A stretch of 11,426 nt of DNA from Rhodospirillales bacterium. GTDB lineage: Bacteria; Pseudomonadota; Alphaproteobacteria; Acetobacterales; Acetobacteraceae. A program made the position numbers and the translations under genes. The notes under the pieces were generated by a model. The model did no database searches, was not told the DNA's origin, and was given only the letters and a program-made list of their open reading frames with translations. The DNA lies in contig JANXSA010000027.1 of the NCBI GenBank assembly GCA_025352915.1, forward strand, positions 1 to 11,426, in the 5' to 3' direction. Of this stretch, positions 4,925-11,426 are shown in pieces (the first letter of the stretch is position 1; each line of letters starts with the position of its first letter).

Positions 4925-6055
4925 CTATCCGTTCGGCCGCATCACCTGACGCAAGACGCTGCCGGATGCCAGCCGGTCGAACCCGGCATTGATCTCGTCC
5001 AGCGCGATGGTGCCGGAGATCAGCTTCTGCACCGGCAACTTACCGCGCTTGTACAGCGCGATATAGGCCGGGATGTCGCGCGCGGGCACGCAGCTTCCCA
5101 TATAACTGCCCTTGATCGTCCGTTCGTCGCTGACCATCGCGGCATGCGGATAGGACACCAGCCGCGAGCCGCTCGGCAGCCCGGCGCTGACCGTGGTGCC
5201 GCCGCGCGCGGTGATCGCATAGGCCAGCTCCATCGCCTCGCCGACGCCCGCGGTCTCCACCGCCCAGTCCACCCCGCCATCGGTGGCATCGCGGATCGCC
5301 GCCACCACATCGGCATTGCCGGCCAGGAAAATGTCGGTCGCGCCGAGTTCAATCGCCAGCTTGAGTTTTTCCGGATTGGTATCCACCGCGACGATCCGCT
5401 CGGCCCCGGCCACCACCGCGCCCATCAGCGCGTTCATGCCGACCCCGCCCAGACCCACCACCGCCATCACCCCGCCCGCTTGGACGCCGGCCGTGTTGAG
5501 CACCGCGCCCACCCCGGTCAGCACCGCGCAGCCGAACAGCGAGGCCACGTCAAGCGGCACATCACGGTCGATCTTCACCGCCGAAGACCGCGCGGCAACG
5601 ACATACTGGGCGAACAGGCTCAATCCCGAGTAGTGCGCGATCGGCTCGCCGTTCAGCTTCAGCCGCCGCCCGCCGGTAATCAGGCTGCCCGCCGCCCGCG
5701 CCGTGTTGTTGGTCGAGCACAGATTGACCCGCCCGCGCGAACAATACCGGCAATCGCCGCAGGACGAGACGAACGCGGTGACGACATGGTCGCCCACCTC
5801 CAGCCCGGTCACCCCCGCGCCGAGACCGCGCACGATCCCCGCGCCCTCATGCCCCGGGATGGTCGGCAGCGAGCGCGGCCGCAGCCCCTCGATGGTGGAG
5901 AGGTCGGAATGGCACAGCCCGGCACCGGCCACCTCGATCAGGATCTCGCCAGGGCCCGGCCCTTCGAGGTCCACCTCCTCGATGGTCATCGGCCGGCTAT
6001 CGGCATAGGGGCGGGGACGACCCTGTTCCCACAGCACGGCAGCTTTCATCTTCAT
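4925..6055 (-). CDS. Zinc-dependent alcohol dehydrogenase (MDR superfamily)
   Basis: The 376-residue enzyme is the size of class III-type medium-chain dehydrogenases and should oxidise an alcohol, or reduce the aldehyde, using NAD. Catalytic-zinc ligands are C48 (GLCHSD), H69 with E70 (PGHEGAG) and C176 (LFGCAVLTG). The structural-zinc loop is C99, C102, C105 and C113 (SCGDCRYCSRGRVNLC). The Rossmann motif GLGGVG is at 201-206, and D225 (VAVDTNPEK) favours NAD over NADP. The typical C-terminal NAGFDRLASGSVLR region is present. ATG at 6055 (MKMKAAVLWEQG) is chosen because AAGGGA lies nine bases upstream and the family starts at this MKAAV; the frame runs on to 6118 without support. The closest relatives are probably AdhC/FrmA-like enzymes, but key formaldehyde/glutathione features were not checked, so the substrate is left open. 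It is a single gene, divergent from the SPFH operon. Confidence 0.93.
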   Translation of the reverse strand: MKMKAAVLWEQGRPRPYADSRPMTIEEVDLEGPGPGEILIEVAGAGLCHSDLSTIEGLRPRSLPTIPGHEGAGIVRGLGAGVTGLEVGDHVVTAFVSSCGDCRYCSRGRVNLCSTNNTARAAGSLITGGRRLKLNGEPIAHYSGLSLFAQYVVAARSSAVKIDRDVPLDVASLFGCAVLTGVGAVLNTAGVQAGGVMAVVGLGGVGMNALMGAVVAGAERIVAVDTNPEKLKLAIELGATDIFLAGNADVVAAIRDATDGGVDWAVETAGVGEAMELAYAITARGGTTVSAGLPSGSRLVSYPHAAMVSDERTIKGSYMGSCVPARDIPAYIALYKRGKLPVQKLISGTIALDEINAGFDRLASGSVLRQVMRPNG

Positions 6056-6169
6056 GGCGGTCGTTCCCTTCGCGAATTGTGGCCGCGGAGGCAATCGAAT
6101 CCCCCTCCGCCGCGGCACATGCTAAGGTCGCGCGACAAGAAGCGCCACGACGGCGCGTGGAGGTCAGGG

Positions 6170-7177
6170 ATGGACGGTGCTTTCGGGCTGATTTGGATAT
6201 TGGTGCTGGTGCTGGTGGTCGCGACCGTGTTCGCCGGCACCAAGACGGTGCCGCAGGGTCAAATCTGGACGGTGGAGCGTTTCGGTGCCTTCACCCGCGA
6301 GTTGCATCCCGGACTGAACTTCCTGGTGCCCTACATGGACCGCGTCGGCCACAAGCTGAATGTGCAGGAACAGGTGCTGGACATCCCCGAGCAGTCGGTG
6401 ATCACCAAGGACAACGCCACCGTCGCCGTTGACGGGGTGATCTATTACCGCGTGATGGAAGCAGCCAAGGCGGCGTACCAGGTGACCGACCTGCAACGGG
6501 CGCTGTCCACCCTGGCGATGACCAATATCCGCGCGGTGATCGGCGAGCTGGAACTGGACGCCGCGCTGTCGTCGCGCGAGCGCATCAACACCCAATTGCT
6601 GACCATCCTGGACGGCGCCACCGAGGCCTGGGGGGTGAAGGTCAGCCGGGTCGAAATCCGCCGCATCGAACCGCCGGAAAACCTGATCCGGGCGATGAAC
6701 ATGCAGATGACCGCCGAGCGCCAGCGCCGCGCCACCGTCGCCGCCGCCGAGGGCGACCGCCAAGCCGCGGTGATGCGGGCCGAGGGTGAGAAGCAAAGCC
6801 TGATCCTCGCCGCCGAAGGCCGCCAGCAGGCCGCCAACCGCGATGCCGAGGCGCGCGAAAGACTCGCGCTGGCCGAAGCGGAAGCAACCAGGGTGGTTGC
6901 CGCCGCGGCGGCCAATGGGGGCGAGGCCGCGCTGCGCTACTTCATCGCCGACCGCTATGTGACCGCGTTCGGCCGCGTGGTGGACAGCCCCGGCAGCCGG
7001 TTGGTGCTGGTGCCGATGGAGGCGACGGCCATTGCCGGCGGCATCACCCAGGCGATGGAGTTGCTGCGCGCGCCGCCGCCCGCAATGCCGTCAGCGCCGC
7101 CGCCGCATTCGCCATTCCCGCCGCCGTTGCCGTTGCCGGGTATTTTTGCCGGATCGGTGCCGAACGCGGGAGCGTGA
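6170..7177 (+). CDS. qmcA: SPFH/band 7 domain protein (QmcA-like stomatin homologue)
   Basis: The 335-residue membrane-anchored scaffold protein forms large oligomers in bacterial membrane microdomains and associates with NfeD and FtsH-type partners in studied relatives. One N-terminal membrane anchor (residues 5-22) is followed by the band 7 domain, about 28-185 (VPQGQIWTVERFGAF, HPGLNFLVPYMDRV, then the VKVSRVEIRRIEPPE hallmark). A charged Ala/Glu/Arg coiled coil spans about 180-250. The C-terminus has a proline-rich tail (about 301-325). ATG at 6170 has GGAGG six bases upstream. The frame is open far upstream to 5144, but that stretch is antisense to the dehydrogenase and has no band 7 character. 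The nfeD-like gene starts 4 bp after the stop, so they are one operon. Confidence 0.92.
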   Translation: MDGAFGLIWILVLVLVVATVFAGTKTVPQGQIWTVERFGAFTRELHPGLNFLVPYMDRVGHKLNVQEQVLDIPEQSVITKDNATVAVDGVIYYRVMEAAKAAYQVTDLQRALSTLAMTNIRAVIGELELDAALSSRERINTQLLTILDGATEAWGVKVSRVEIRRIEPPENLIRAMNMQMTAERQRRATVAAAEGDRQAAVMRAEGEKQSLILAAEGRQQAANRDAEARERLALAEAEATRVVAAAAANGGEAALRYFIADRYVTAFGRVVDSPGSRLVLVPMEATAIAGGITQAMELLRAPPPAMPSAPPPHSPFPPPLPLPGIFAGSVPNAGA

Positions 7178-7181
7178 GACA

Positions 7182-7613
7182 ATGACCGACCTACCCCAAT
7201 CCGTGCTTTGGCTTGGCGCCGGGCTGGTGCTGATGCTGCTGGAGATCGCCGCCCCGGGGGTGTTCCTGATGTGGCTCGGCCTTGCCGCGCTGGGCACCGG
7301 GCTGGTGGTCCAGGTGGTGGCACCGGGCTTCGCGCTCCAGGTGGTGGTGTTCGCGGTGTTCGCGGCCGTTAGCATCACCATCGGTCTGCGGGTGCGCGCG
7401 CCGCGCCGCGCCGCCCATCTCAACACGCCGGATTCCGGGCTGGTCGGGCGCGAGGCGGTCGCGTTGGAGTTCCACGGCCGCACCGGACGGGTGCGGGTGG
7501 GCGACAGCGATTGGAGCGCGCGGCTGGCCAGCGGGACCGAGACGCCGGCGCCGCAAGCGATGCTGCGGGTGGTGGGGGTGGATGGCACAACGCTGGTGGT
7601 TGGTGCTGCTTGA
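7182..7613 (+). CDS. NfeD family membrane protein (short form)
   Basis: The 143-residue short NfeD has no protease domain. Three hydrophobic helices (about 8-29, 32-50 and 53-70) are followed by a soluble OB-fold domain from about residue 85 to the end (GLVGREAVAL..., GRVRVGDSDWSARL, VVGVDGTTLVV). Family members bind SPFH proteins through the membrane region and help set up the scaffold. ATG at 7182 follows the band 7 stop by 4 bp, and its GGGAG lies inside the end of that gene, so translation is probably coupled. Confidence 0.9.
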   Translation: MTDLPQSVLWLGAGLVLMLLEIAAPGVFLMWLGLAALGTGLVVQVVAPGFALQVVVFAVFAAVSITIGLRVRAPRRAAHLNTPDSGLVGREAVALEFHGRTGRVRVGDSDWSARLASGTETPAPQAMLRVVGVDGTTLVVGAA

Positions 7614-7660
7614 CCGCGCCGGCTGAAACGGCGTTCAGTTCCCGCCAACGATAACGCACA

Positions 7661-7685
7661 CCGGCCACGGGCCGGGGCAGGGGGG
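7661..7685 (+). promoter_or_regulatory. GC hairpin ahead of a strong Shine-Dalgarno sequence
   Basis: CCGGCC (7661-7666) pairs with GGCCGG (7670-7675) around ACG. AGGGGGG (7679-7685) follows and serves the ATG at 7690. The hairpin could end nfeD transcription weakly or tune ribosome access; no T-run is present. A regulatory role is inference. Confidence 0.3.
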
Positions 7686-7689
7686 ATGG

Positions 7690-9723
7690 ATGCGTCAAAT
7701 ACGCTGGCTTGCGTCGGTGTTTATGGGTGTGTCGCTGCTGGCGATCGCACCCGGCGTGCGTGCCCAGGCCACGCTGGGTCAATCCGGCCTGGTGGGCACG
7801 CCCGAGGGCATCACCATCGTCACCGATCCCGCCAAGTGGCCGAAGGTGTTCCAGGAGGCGCCAGCGTTGGCAGCGCTGGTGAAGGAGGGCAAGCTGCCGG
7901 CGCTGAAGGACCGGCTGCCGCAGGATTTGATGGTGATCCAGCCGGTCCGCGAAATCGGCAAATACGGCGGCACCTGGCGGCGCGGCTTCACCGGGCCGGG
8001 CGATGACGAGAACGGCAACCGGCTGAATGCGTCGGACCGGCCGTTGCTGGTGGATCACACTGGCGCCACGCCGCTGCCGTCGCTGGCCCGCGGCTGGGAG
8101 CAAAGTGCCGACGGCAAGAGCTTCACCTTGCATCTGCGCCGCGGCCTGCGCTGGAGCGACGGCGCGCCGATGACGGCCGGCGACTTCATGTTCTGGTTCG
8201 AGGAAATCTACGGCAACAAGGACATCACGCCGACGCCGATCCCCGACATGACGCCGCAGGGCAAGCCCGGGCGGATGGTGCGCGTGGACGACTTCACGGT
8301 GCGCTGGGAATTCGACGTGCCGTTCTTCCTGTTCGAGGAGCTGATGGCCGGCGACACGCTGATCGGCGGCGGGCAGGCGGTGCGGCAATCCAACGGGCGC
8401 AGCCATGGGGCCTATGCGCCGGCGCATTACCTCAAGCCGTTGCTGCCGAAATTCGCTGGCGGTCTTGAGGCGGCCAATGCGGCGGCGAAGGCGGCGGGGT
8501 TCGACAACTGGCTGTCGCGGCTGCACTTCATGAAGGACTGGACGCGCAACAATGCTGTGCCGGTGCTGGGGCCGTGGCGCACGGTGGAGCCGATCAACCG
8601 ATCCACCTGGGTGATGGAGCGCAACCCGTTCTACTGGGCGGTGGACACGGCGGGCAATCAGCTGCCGTACCTGGACCGCGTGGTGATGACGCTGGCCGAG
8701 AACCTGGAGGTGCTGAACCTCAGGGCGATGGGCGGCGAGTATGATTTGCAGGAGCGCCATATCGATATCGGCAAGCTGCCGGTGCTGCTGGAGAACCAGG
8801 TGCGCGGCAACTACAAGGTGCATCTCGACCTGGCGCTGAACGGCGCTGATGCCATCTATCATTTCAACCAGTCGTTCGACGGCGATGCCGAGATTGCCAA
8901 GTGGCTGCGCAATGCGGATTTTCGCCGCGCGTTGTCGCTGGCGATCGACCGCAAGCAGTTGAACGAGACGTTCTGGCTGGGCGTGGCCACGCCGGGTTCG
9001 GCCGCACCGGGCGAGTCGCTGCCGTATTTCCCTGGGCCGGGCTGGCGCGAGAAGTGGTCAACGCATGACGTGACGCAGGCCAACGCGATGCTCGACCGCA
9101 TCGGCCTGACGAAGAGGGACAGCCAGGGCTATCGGCTGCGTACCGATAACGGCCAGCGGCTGCGCATCCAGGTCCAGGCGGTGCAGGCCTTCCTGCCGTG
9201 GCCGAAGATCAGCGAGATGGTGGCCGACCAGTGGTCCAAGGTCGGCATCCAGGCCGATGTGAAGGACACCGAGCGCAACCTGGCGATGACCCGCACCAAG
9301 AACAACGAGCACCACATCATGGTGTGGAACAATGGCGGCACCGAGCTGCTGTACCTTTTCCCGCGCCATGCCATCCCGGTGGACCCGACCGAGGCCTATA
9401 TGGGCCCGCTGCATGCGACGTGGTTCGCCTCGGGCGGCACGCAGGGCACCAAGCCTGAGGACCCCAACATCCTCAAGATCATGGAGCTGTTCAGCGCCGC
9501 CGCCGGGCAGAAATCCGACGAGCGGATCAAGACGGCGCAGGAAATCTGGAAGATCCTGATCGACCAGCAATACGCCATCGGGACCGTCGGGCAGTCGCCG
9601 GCGCTGATGGGGGTGCGGCTGGTGAGTAACAAGCTGGGCAACGTGCCAAGCCGCAACTGCATCGCCCAGCATTGCCGCACGCCGGGCGGGGCGCATCCGG
9701 AGACGTGGTTTTATAAGAACTGA
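7690..9723 (+). CDS. ABC transporter substrate-binding protein, large family 5 type
   Basis: The 677-residue periplasmic binding protein has a Sec signal peptide (MRQIRWLASVF...GVRAQA, cleavage near residues 25-27). Family 5 signatures are SLARGWEQSADGKSFTLHL (131-149) with LRWSDGAPMTAGDFMFWFE (153-171), and YLDRVVMTLAEN in the middle. The C-lobe contains LRNADFRRALSLAIDRKQL. It is longer than standard DppA-like proteins and belongs to the large subset whose mature N-terminus carries a PxxxRLPxxP-like linker and EIGKYGGTWRR (88-98). In this subset the ligands are peptides, sugars or opine-like compounds, mostly uncharacterised. ATG at 7690 has an exceptionally G-rich ribosome-binding site; another ATG at 7686 is in the wrong frame. 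A strong hairpin terminator follows the stop. As with the protein at 4140, no permease or ATPase gene is adjacent. Confidence 0.93.
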   Translation: MRQIRWLASVFMGVSLLAIAPGVRAQATLGQSGLVGTPEGITIVTDPAKWPKVFQEAPALAALVKEGKLPALKDRLPQDLMVIQPVREIGKYGGTWRRGFTGPGDDENGNRLNASDRPLLVDHTGATPLPSLARGWEQSADGKSFTLHLRRGLRWSDGAPMTAGDFMFWFEEIYGNKDITPTPIPDMTPQGKPGRMVRVDDFTVRWEFDVPFFLFEELMAGDTLIGGGQAVRQSNGRSHGAYAPAHYLKPLLPKFAGGLEAANAAAKAAGFDNWLSRLHFMKDWTRNNAVPVLGPWRTVEPINRSTWVMERNPFYWAVDTAGNQLPYLDRVVMTLAENLEVLNLRAMGGEYDLQERHIDIGKLPVLLENQVRGNYKVHLDLALNGADAIYHFNQSFDGDAEIAKWLRNADFRRALSLAIDRKQLNETFWLGVATPGSAAPGESLPYFPGPGWREKWSTHDVTQANAMLDRIGLTKRDSQGYRLRTDNGQRLRIQVQAVQAFLPWPKISEMVADQWSKVGIQADVKDTERNLAMTRTKNNEHHIMVWNNGGTELLYLFPRHAIPVDPTEAYMGPLHATWFASGGTQGTKPEDPNILKIMELFSAAAGQKSDERIKTAQEIWKILIDQQYAIGTVGQSPALMGVRLVSNKLGNVPSRNCIAQHCRTPGGAHPETWFYKN

Positions 9724-9730
9724 GGCGACC

Positions 9731-9773
9731 CCGCCACATCACCCCGTATGAGGGGCGATGTGGCGGTGTCTTG
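9731..9773 (+). terminator. Intrinsic terminator-like hairpin after the large binding protein
   Basis: Bases 9731-9745 pair with 9752-9766 (14 of 15 pairs, one A/C mismatch) around a 6-base loop, starting 8 bp after the stop codon. The following TGTCTT is only a weak T-tract, so termination may be partial and the next gene could be reached by readthrough. Confidence 0.65.
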
Positions 9774-9830
9774 GGTGACGAAAGCTTAAGCTGGTGCGTG
9801 CTTGACCGCTTGTTGGCGAAAGGCCACGTC

Positions 9831-10136
9831 ATGGGCATGAAGATCATCTTGCAGCGCATGGTGAACGCCGGCGACGATAGCCGGACCATCGACATGACGG
9901 CGGACGGGCGGTTCCGCGGCCCGCCGCCGACGCCGTGGGCGTTGCAGATTTTGCGCTATGCCATTGTGGTGGGTGTGCTGGCGGCCGGGTTGGCGATGGC
10001 GGCGTTTGCGTTGTGGTTTGCGCTGATGTTGATTCCGATTGTGATCGGGGCGGCGCTGGTTGCCTATGCCGCGTTCCGCTGGCGGCTGTGGAAGGCGCGT
10101 CGCGCCTATGCCGGGCGGCATGATCTGACGCGCTAG
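9831..10136 (+). CDS. Small two-helix membrane protein, hypothetical
   Basis: The 101-residue protein opens MGMKIILQRMVNAGDD, then a polar stretch with GRFRGPPPTPW. Two adjoining hydrophobic helices (about 42-62 and 65-82) follow, and then an Arg/Lys-rich tail (RWRLWKARRAYAGRHD). The positive tail and short turn predict a helical hairpin with both ends in the cytoplasm. ATG at 9831 is preferred because AAAGG (9819-9823) lies seven bases upstream; ATG at 9837 is the alternative, and the open frame to 9771 crosses the terminator region. It shows no known domain. It may be read through from the large binding-protein gene or carry its own promoter. Confidence 0.7.
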   Translation: MGMKIILQRMVNAGDDSRTIDMTADGRFRGPPPTPWALQILRYAIVVGVLAAGLAMAAFALWFALMLIPIVIGAALVAYAAFRWRLWKARRAYAGRHDLTR

Positions 10137-10145
10137 GGATGGGGT

Positions 10146-10191
10146 CTGGGGCGACGCCCCAGCGGGTCCCGTGGCGCGGCTTCGCGCCGCG
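10146..10191. terminator. Paired GC hairpins between convergent genes
   Basis: CTGGGGC (10146-10152) pairs with GCCCCAG (10156-10162). A second stem, CGCGGC (10175-10180) with GCCGCG (10186-10191), follows. Neither has a T-run, but both lie in the only gap between two converging genes, so a bidirectional transcription-ending or insulating role is likely. Confidence 0.5.
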
Positions 10192-10212
10192 ACGGCAGCG
10201 CCCTCGCCTTCC

Positions 10213-11241
10213 TTACTCTGCCGCGAGTGCTGGTTTTTCCGACATGCCGAGTTCCTGAGCGAGCAACGTGTAGCTACGCCGCCGTGCCTCGGGGTCATGG
10301 GCCGTCGAGAGCACCACGATATCTTCCACCTTGAGTTCCTCGGCCAGGGTGCGGAGTTTGCCGGCGACGATGTCGGGCGTGCCCCAAAAGCTGTCTTCAC
10401 GCAGGCGTTCGAGCTTGAGTTTTTCGGCGTTGGAGTAGGTGTAGGCGGCGGCTTCGGCGGGCGAGGGCAGGGCGGCGAAGATGCCGCGGTCGCGCCAGAT
10501 GCGGGCCAGGGCGCGGCTGCTGAACAGGCGTTCGGCTTCCACTGCGGTTTCGGCGGTGATGGCCCAGACGCAGACGGCGCCGAGCGGTTCGGGGTGGCGG
10601 GTGCTGGGGCGGTAGCCGGTGCGGTAGATGTCGAGCGCCTGGGCGGCGCCGTGGCCGTCGCTGATGAACCAGGCGAAGCAGTGTGGCAGGCCGAAATGGG
10701 CGGCGACCTGGGCGCCGTAGGACGAGCTGCCCAGGATCCAGGTTTCCGGGACGGTGGGGCCTTGCGGCTGGGCGGAGATGCTGCGGAACGGGTGGCGCTC
10801 CGCGAGGGGTTCGCCGGCCATCCAAGCCATCAGGTCGCGCACGTCGGCGGGGAAGTTGTCGGCGGACTGGGCGGCGTTGGGGTTGAGCGCGTGCGCGGTG
10901 AGGCCGTCGCTGCCGGGGGCGCGGCCGAGGCCGAGGTCGATGCGGCCGGGGGCGATGGCTTCGAGCACGCGGAACTGCTCGGCGACCTTTAGCGGGGAGT
11001 AGTGCGGCAGCATGACGCCGGCGCTGCCGATGCGGATGCGGCTGGTGGTGGCGGCCAGGGCGGCCATCAGGACTTCGGGCGCGGAGCCGGCGATGCTGGC
11101 GGAGTTGTGGTGTTCGGCGACCCAGTAGCGGTGATAGCCCAACGCCTCGCAGTGCTGGACCAGGGCGAGGGATTCGCGGATCGAGGCGTCGGGCGAGCGG
11201 CCGGAGACGACGGTGGACTGGTCGAGCACGGAAAGGCGCAT
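10213..11241 (-). CDS. LLM-class flavin-dependent oxidoreductase (YhbW/MsnO8-like)
   Basis: The 342-residue luciferase-like monooxygenase is expected to fold as a TIM barrel and use reduced FMN or F420-like flavin supplied by a separate reductase. Landmarks are RLSVLDQSTV at the N-terminus and YWVAEHHN (39-46). GSAGVMLPHYSPLKVAEQF (72-90) and GRIDLGLGRAPGSD (99-112) are the hallmarks of the group 1 bacterial luciferase-like subfamily; WILGSSSYGA (168-177) lines the barrel. The length matches the family. ATG at 11241 is preceded by AAGGGA at a nine-base spacing. No flavin reductase gene is in view and the substrate is unknown. The upstream DUF445 gene on the same strand ends 14 bp before this start, so the two are probably co-transcribed. 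Confidence 0.92.
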   Translation of the reverse strand: MRLSVLDQSTVVSGRSPDASIRESLALVQHCEALGYHRYWVAEHHNSASIAGSAPEVLMAALAATTSRIRIGSAGVMLPHYSPLKVAEQFRVLEAIAPGRIDLGLGRAPGSDGLTAHALNPNAAQSADNFPADVRDLMAWMAGEPLAERHPFRSISAQPQGPTVPETWILGSSSYGAQVAAHFGLPHCFAWFISDGHGAAQALDIYRTGYRPSTRHPEPLGAVCVWAITAETAVEAERLFSSRALARIWRDRGIFAALPSPAEAAAYTYSNAEKLKLERLREDSFWGTPDIVAGKLRTLAEELKVEDIVVLSTAHDPEARRRSYTLLAQELGMSEKPALAAE

Positions 11242-11255
11242 GGGGTGGTCCCTTG

Positions 11256-11426
11256 TCAGAAGGTGACGGTACCAAAGATCGCACGCAGCACGACATAGGC
11301 AAGTCCGCCGACGATAAAGCCGACCAGGGTGCCGTTGATGCGGACGTATTGCAGGTCCGGGCCGATGCGCAGCTCGAGCTTTTCGGTGATCGTGCGCGCG
11401 TCCCAGCCGGCGACGACCTCGGCGAT
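11256..11426 (-). CDS. DUF445 family membrane protein (C-terminal part)
   Basis: The 56 visible residues run IAEVVAGWDARTITEKLELR, then IGPDLQYVRINGTLVGFIVG and a final hydrophobic helix ending FGTVTF, with the TGA at 11258-11256. WDARTITEKLE and IGPDLQYVRINGTLVG are diagnostic of the C-terminus of DUF445 (YjiN-like) proteins, which close with a membrane helix. Most of the gene lies beyond the window. The function of the family is not established. It precedes the LLM monooxygenase in the same direction. Confidence 0.85.
   Translation of the reverse strand: MAEVVAGWDARTITEKLELRIGPDLQYVRINGTLVGFIVGGLAYVVLRAIFGTVTF

Noticed and set aside
5144..6169. Upstream extension of the SPFH reading frame
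   Set aside because: Antisense to the dehydrogenase, His/Arg/Pro-rich, produced by GC codon bias; the real start at 6170 has GGAGG and a membrane anchor.
7420..8862. 480-codon minus-strand ORF
   Set aside because: Antisense shadow of NfeD and the large binding protein, rich in His/Arg/Gln with no recognisable domain.
10171..10992. 273-codon plus-strand ORF
   Set aside because: Gly/Ala/Val-rich antisense shadow of the flavin monooxygenase.
1..11426. CRISPR array, tRNA, rRNA, IS transposase or integrase
   Set aside because: No regularly spaced repeats, no cloverleaf or rRNA-like sequence noticed, and no transposase or integrase protein seen in any frame.

Overview
The window is high-GC DNA, about two thirds G+C in its core genes, with strong third-position G/C preference. 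Gene content and protein style fit an alphaproteobacterium, most likely Acetobacteraceae (Rhodospirillales). The clues are a QmcA-type SPFH protein beside a short NfeD, large orphan family-5 periplasmic binding proteins, and one Pro/Arg-rich hypothetical protein of a kind I associate with that family. This placement is inference from style; no marker gene is present.

Left part (1-2570) is an accessory, decaying region. It opens with the last codons of an upstream gene and a perfect 15-bp terminator hairpin. Three kinds of palindromic intergenic repeat follow, and a complete single-domain GIY-YIG nuclease gene (minus strand) sits between two direct copies of one of them. Next come a wrecked MazE-type antitoxin with an internal deletion and a frameshift, then an AT-rich secreted hypothetical gene interrupted by an in-frame stop. 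After these lie a tiny ORF, a long REP-like hairpin, and a Pro/Ala/Arg-rich hypothetical gene whose 3' end is not resolved and runs toward its convergent neighbour.

Right part (2575-11426) is tightly packed and looks healthy. In order it holds: a Tat-type peptide-family ABC binding protein (minus), a CPBP/CAAX-like membrane protease (plus), a zinc alcohol dehydrogenase (minus, one base from the protease stop), an SPFH/band-7 protein plus NfeD pair (plus operon), a second and much larger family-5 binding protein (plus), a small two-helix membrane protein (plus), an LLM-class flavin monooxygenase (minus), and the C-terminal end of a DUF445 membrane protein (minus, partial).

Functional links visible here are few. 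The SPFH and NfeD genes are an established membrane-organising pair, 4 bp apart. The LLM monooxygenase and DUF445 gene are probably co-transcribed, with a 14-bp gap. The two binding proteins have no permease or ATPase genes beside them and must borrow transporter subunits encoded elsewhere. The rest are single-gene units separated by divergent promoters or convergent ends. The most distinctive signal is the repeat-flanked GIY-YIG gene: the two flanking repeat copies differ by paired, compensatory changes that keep the small hairpin.
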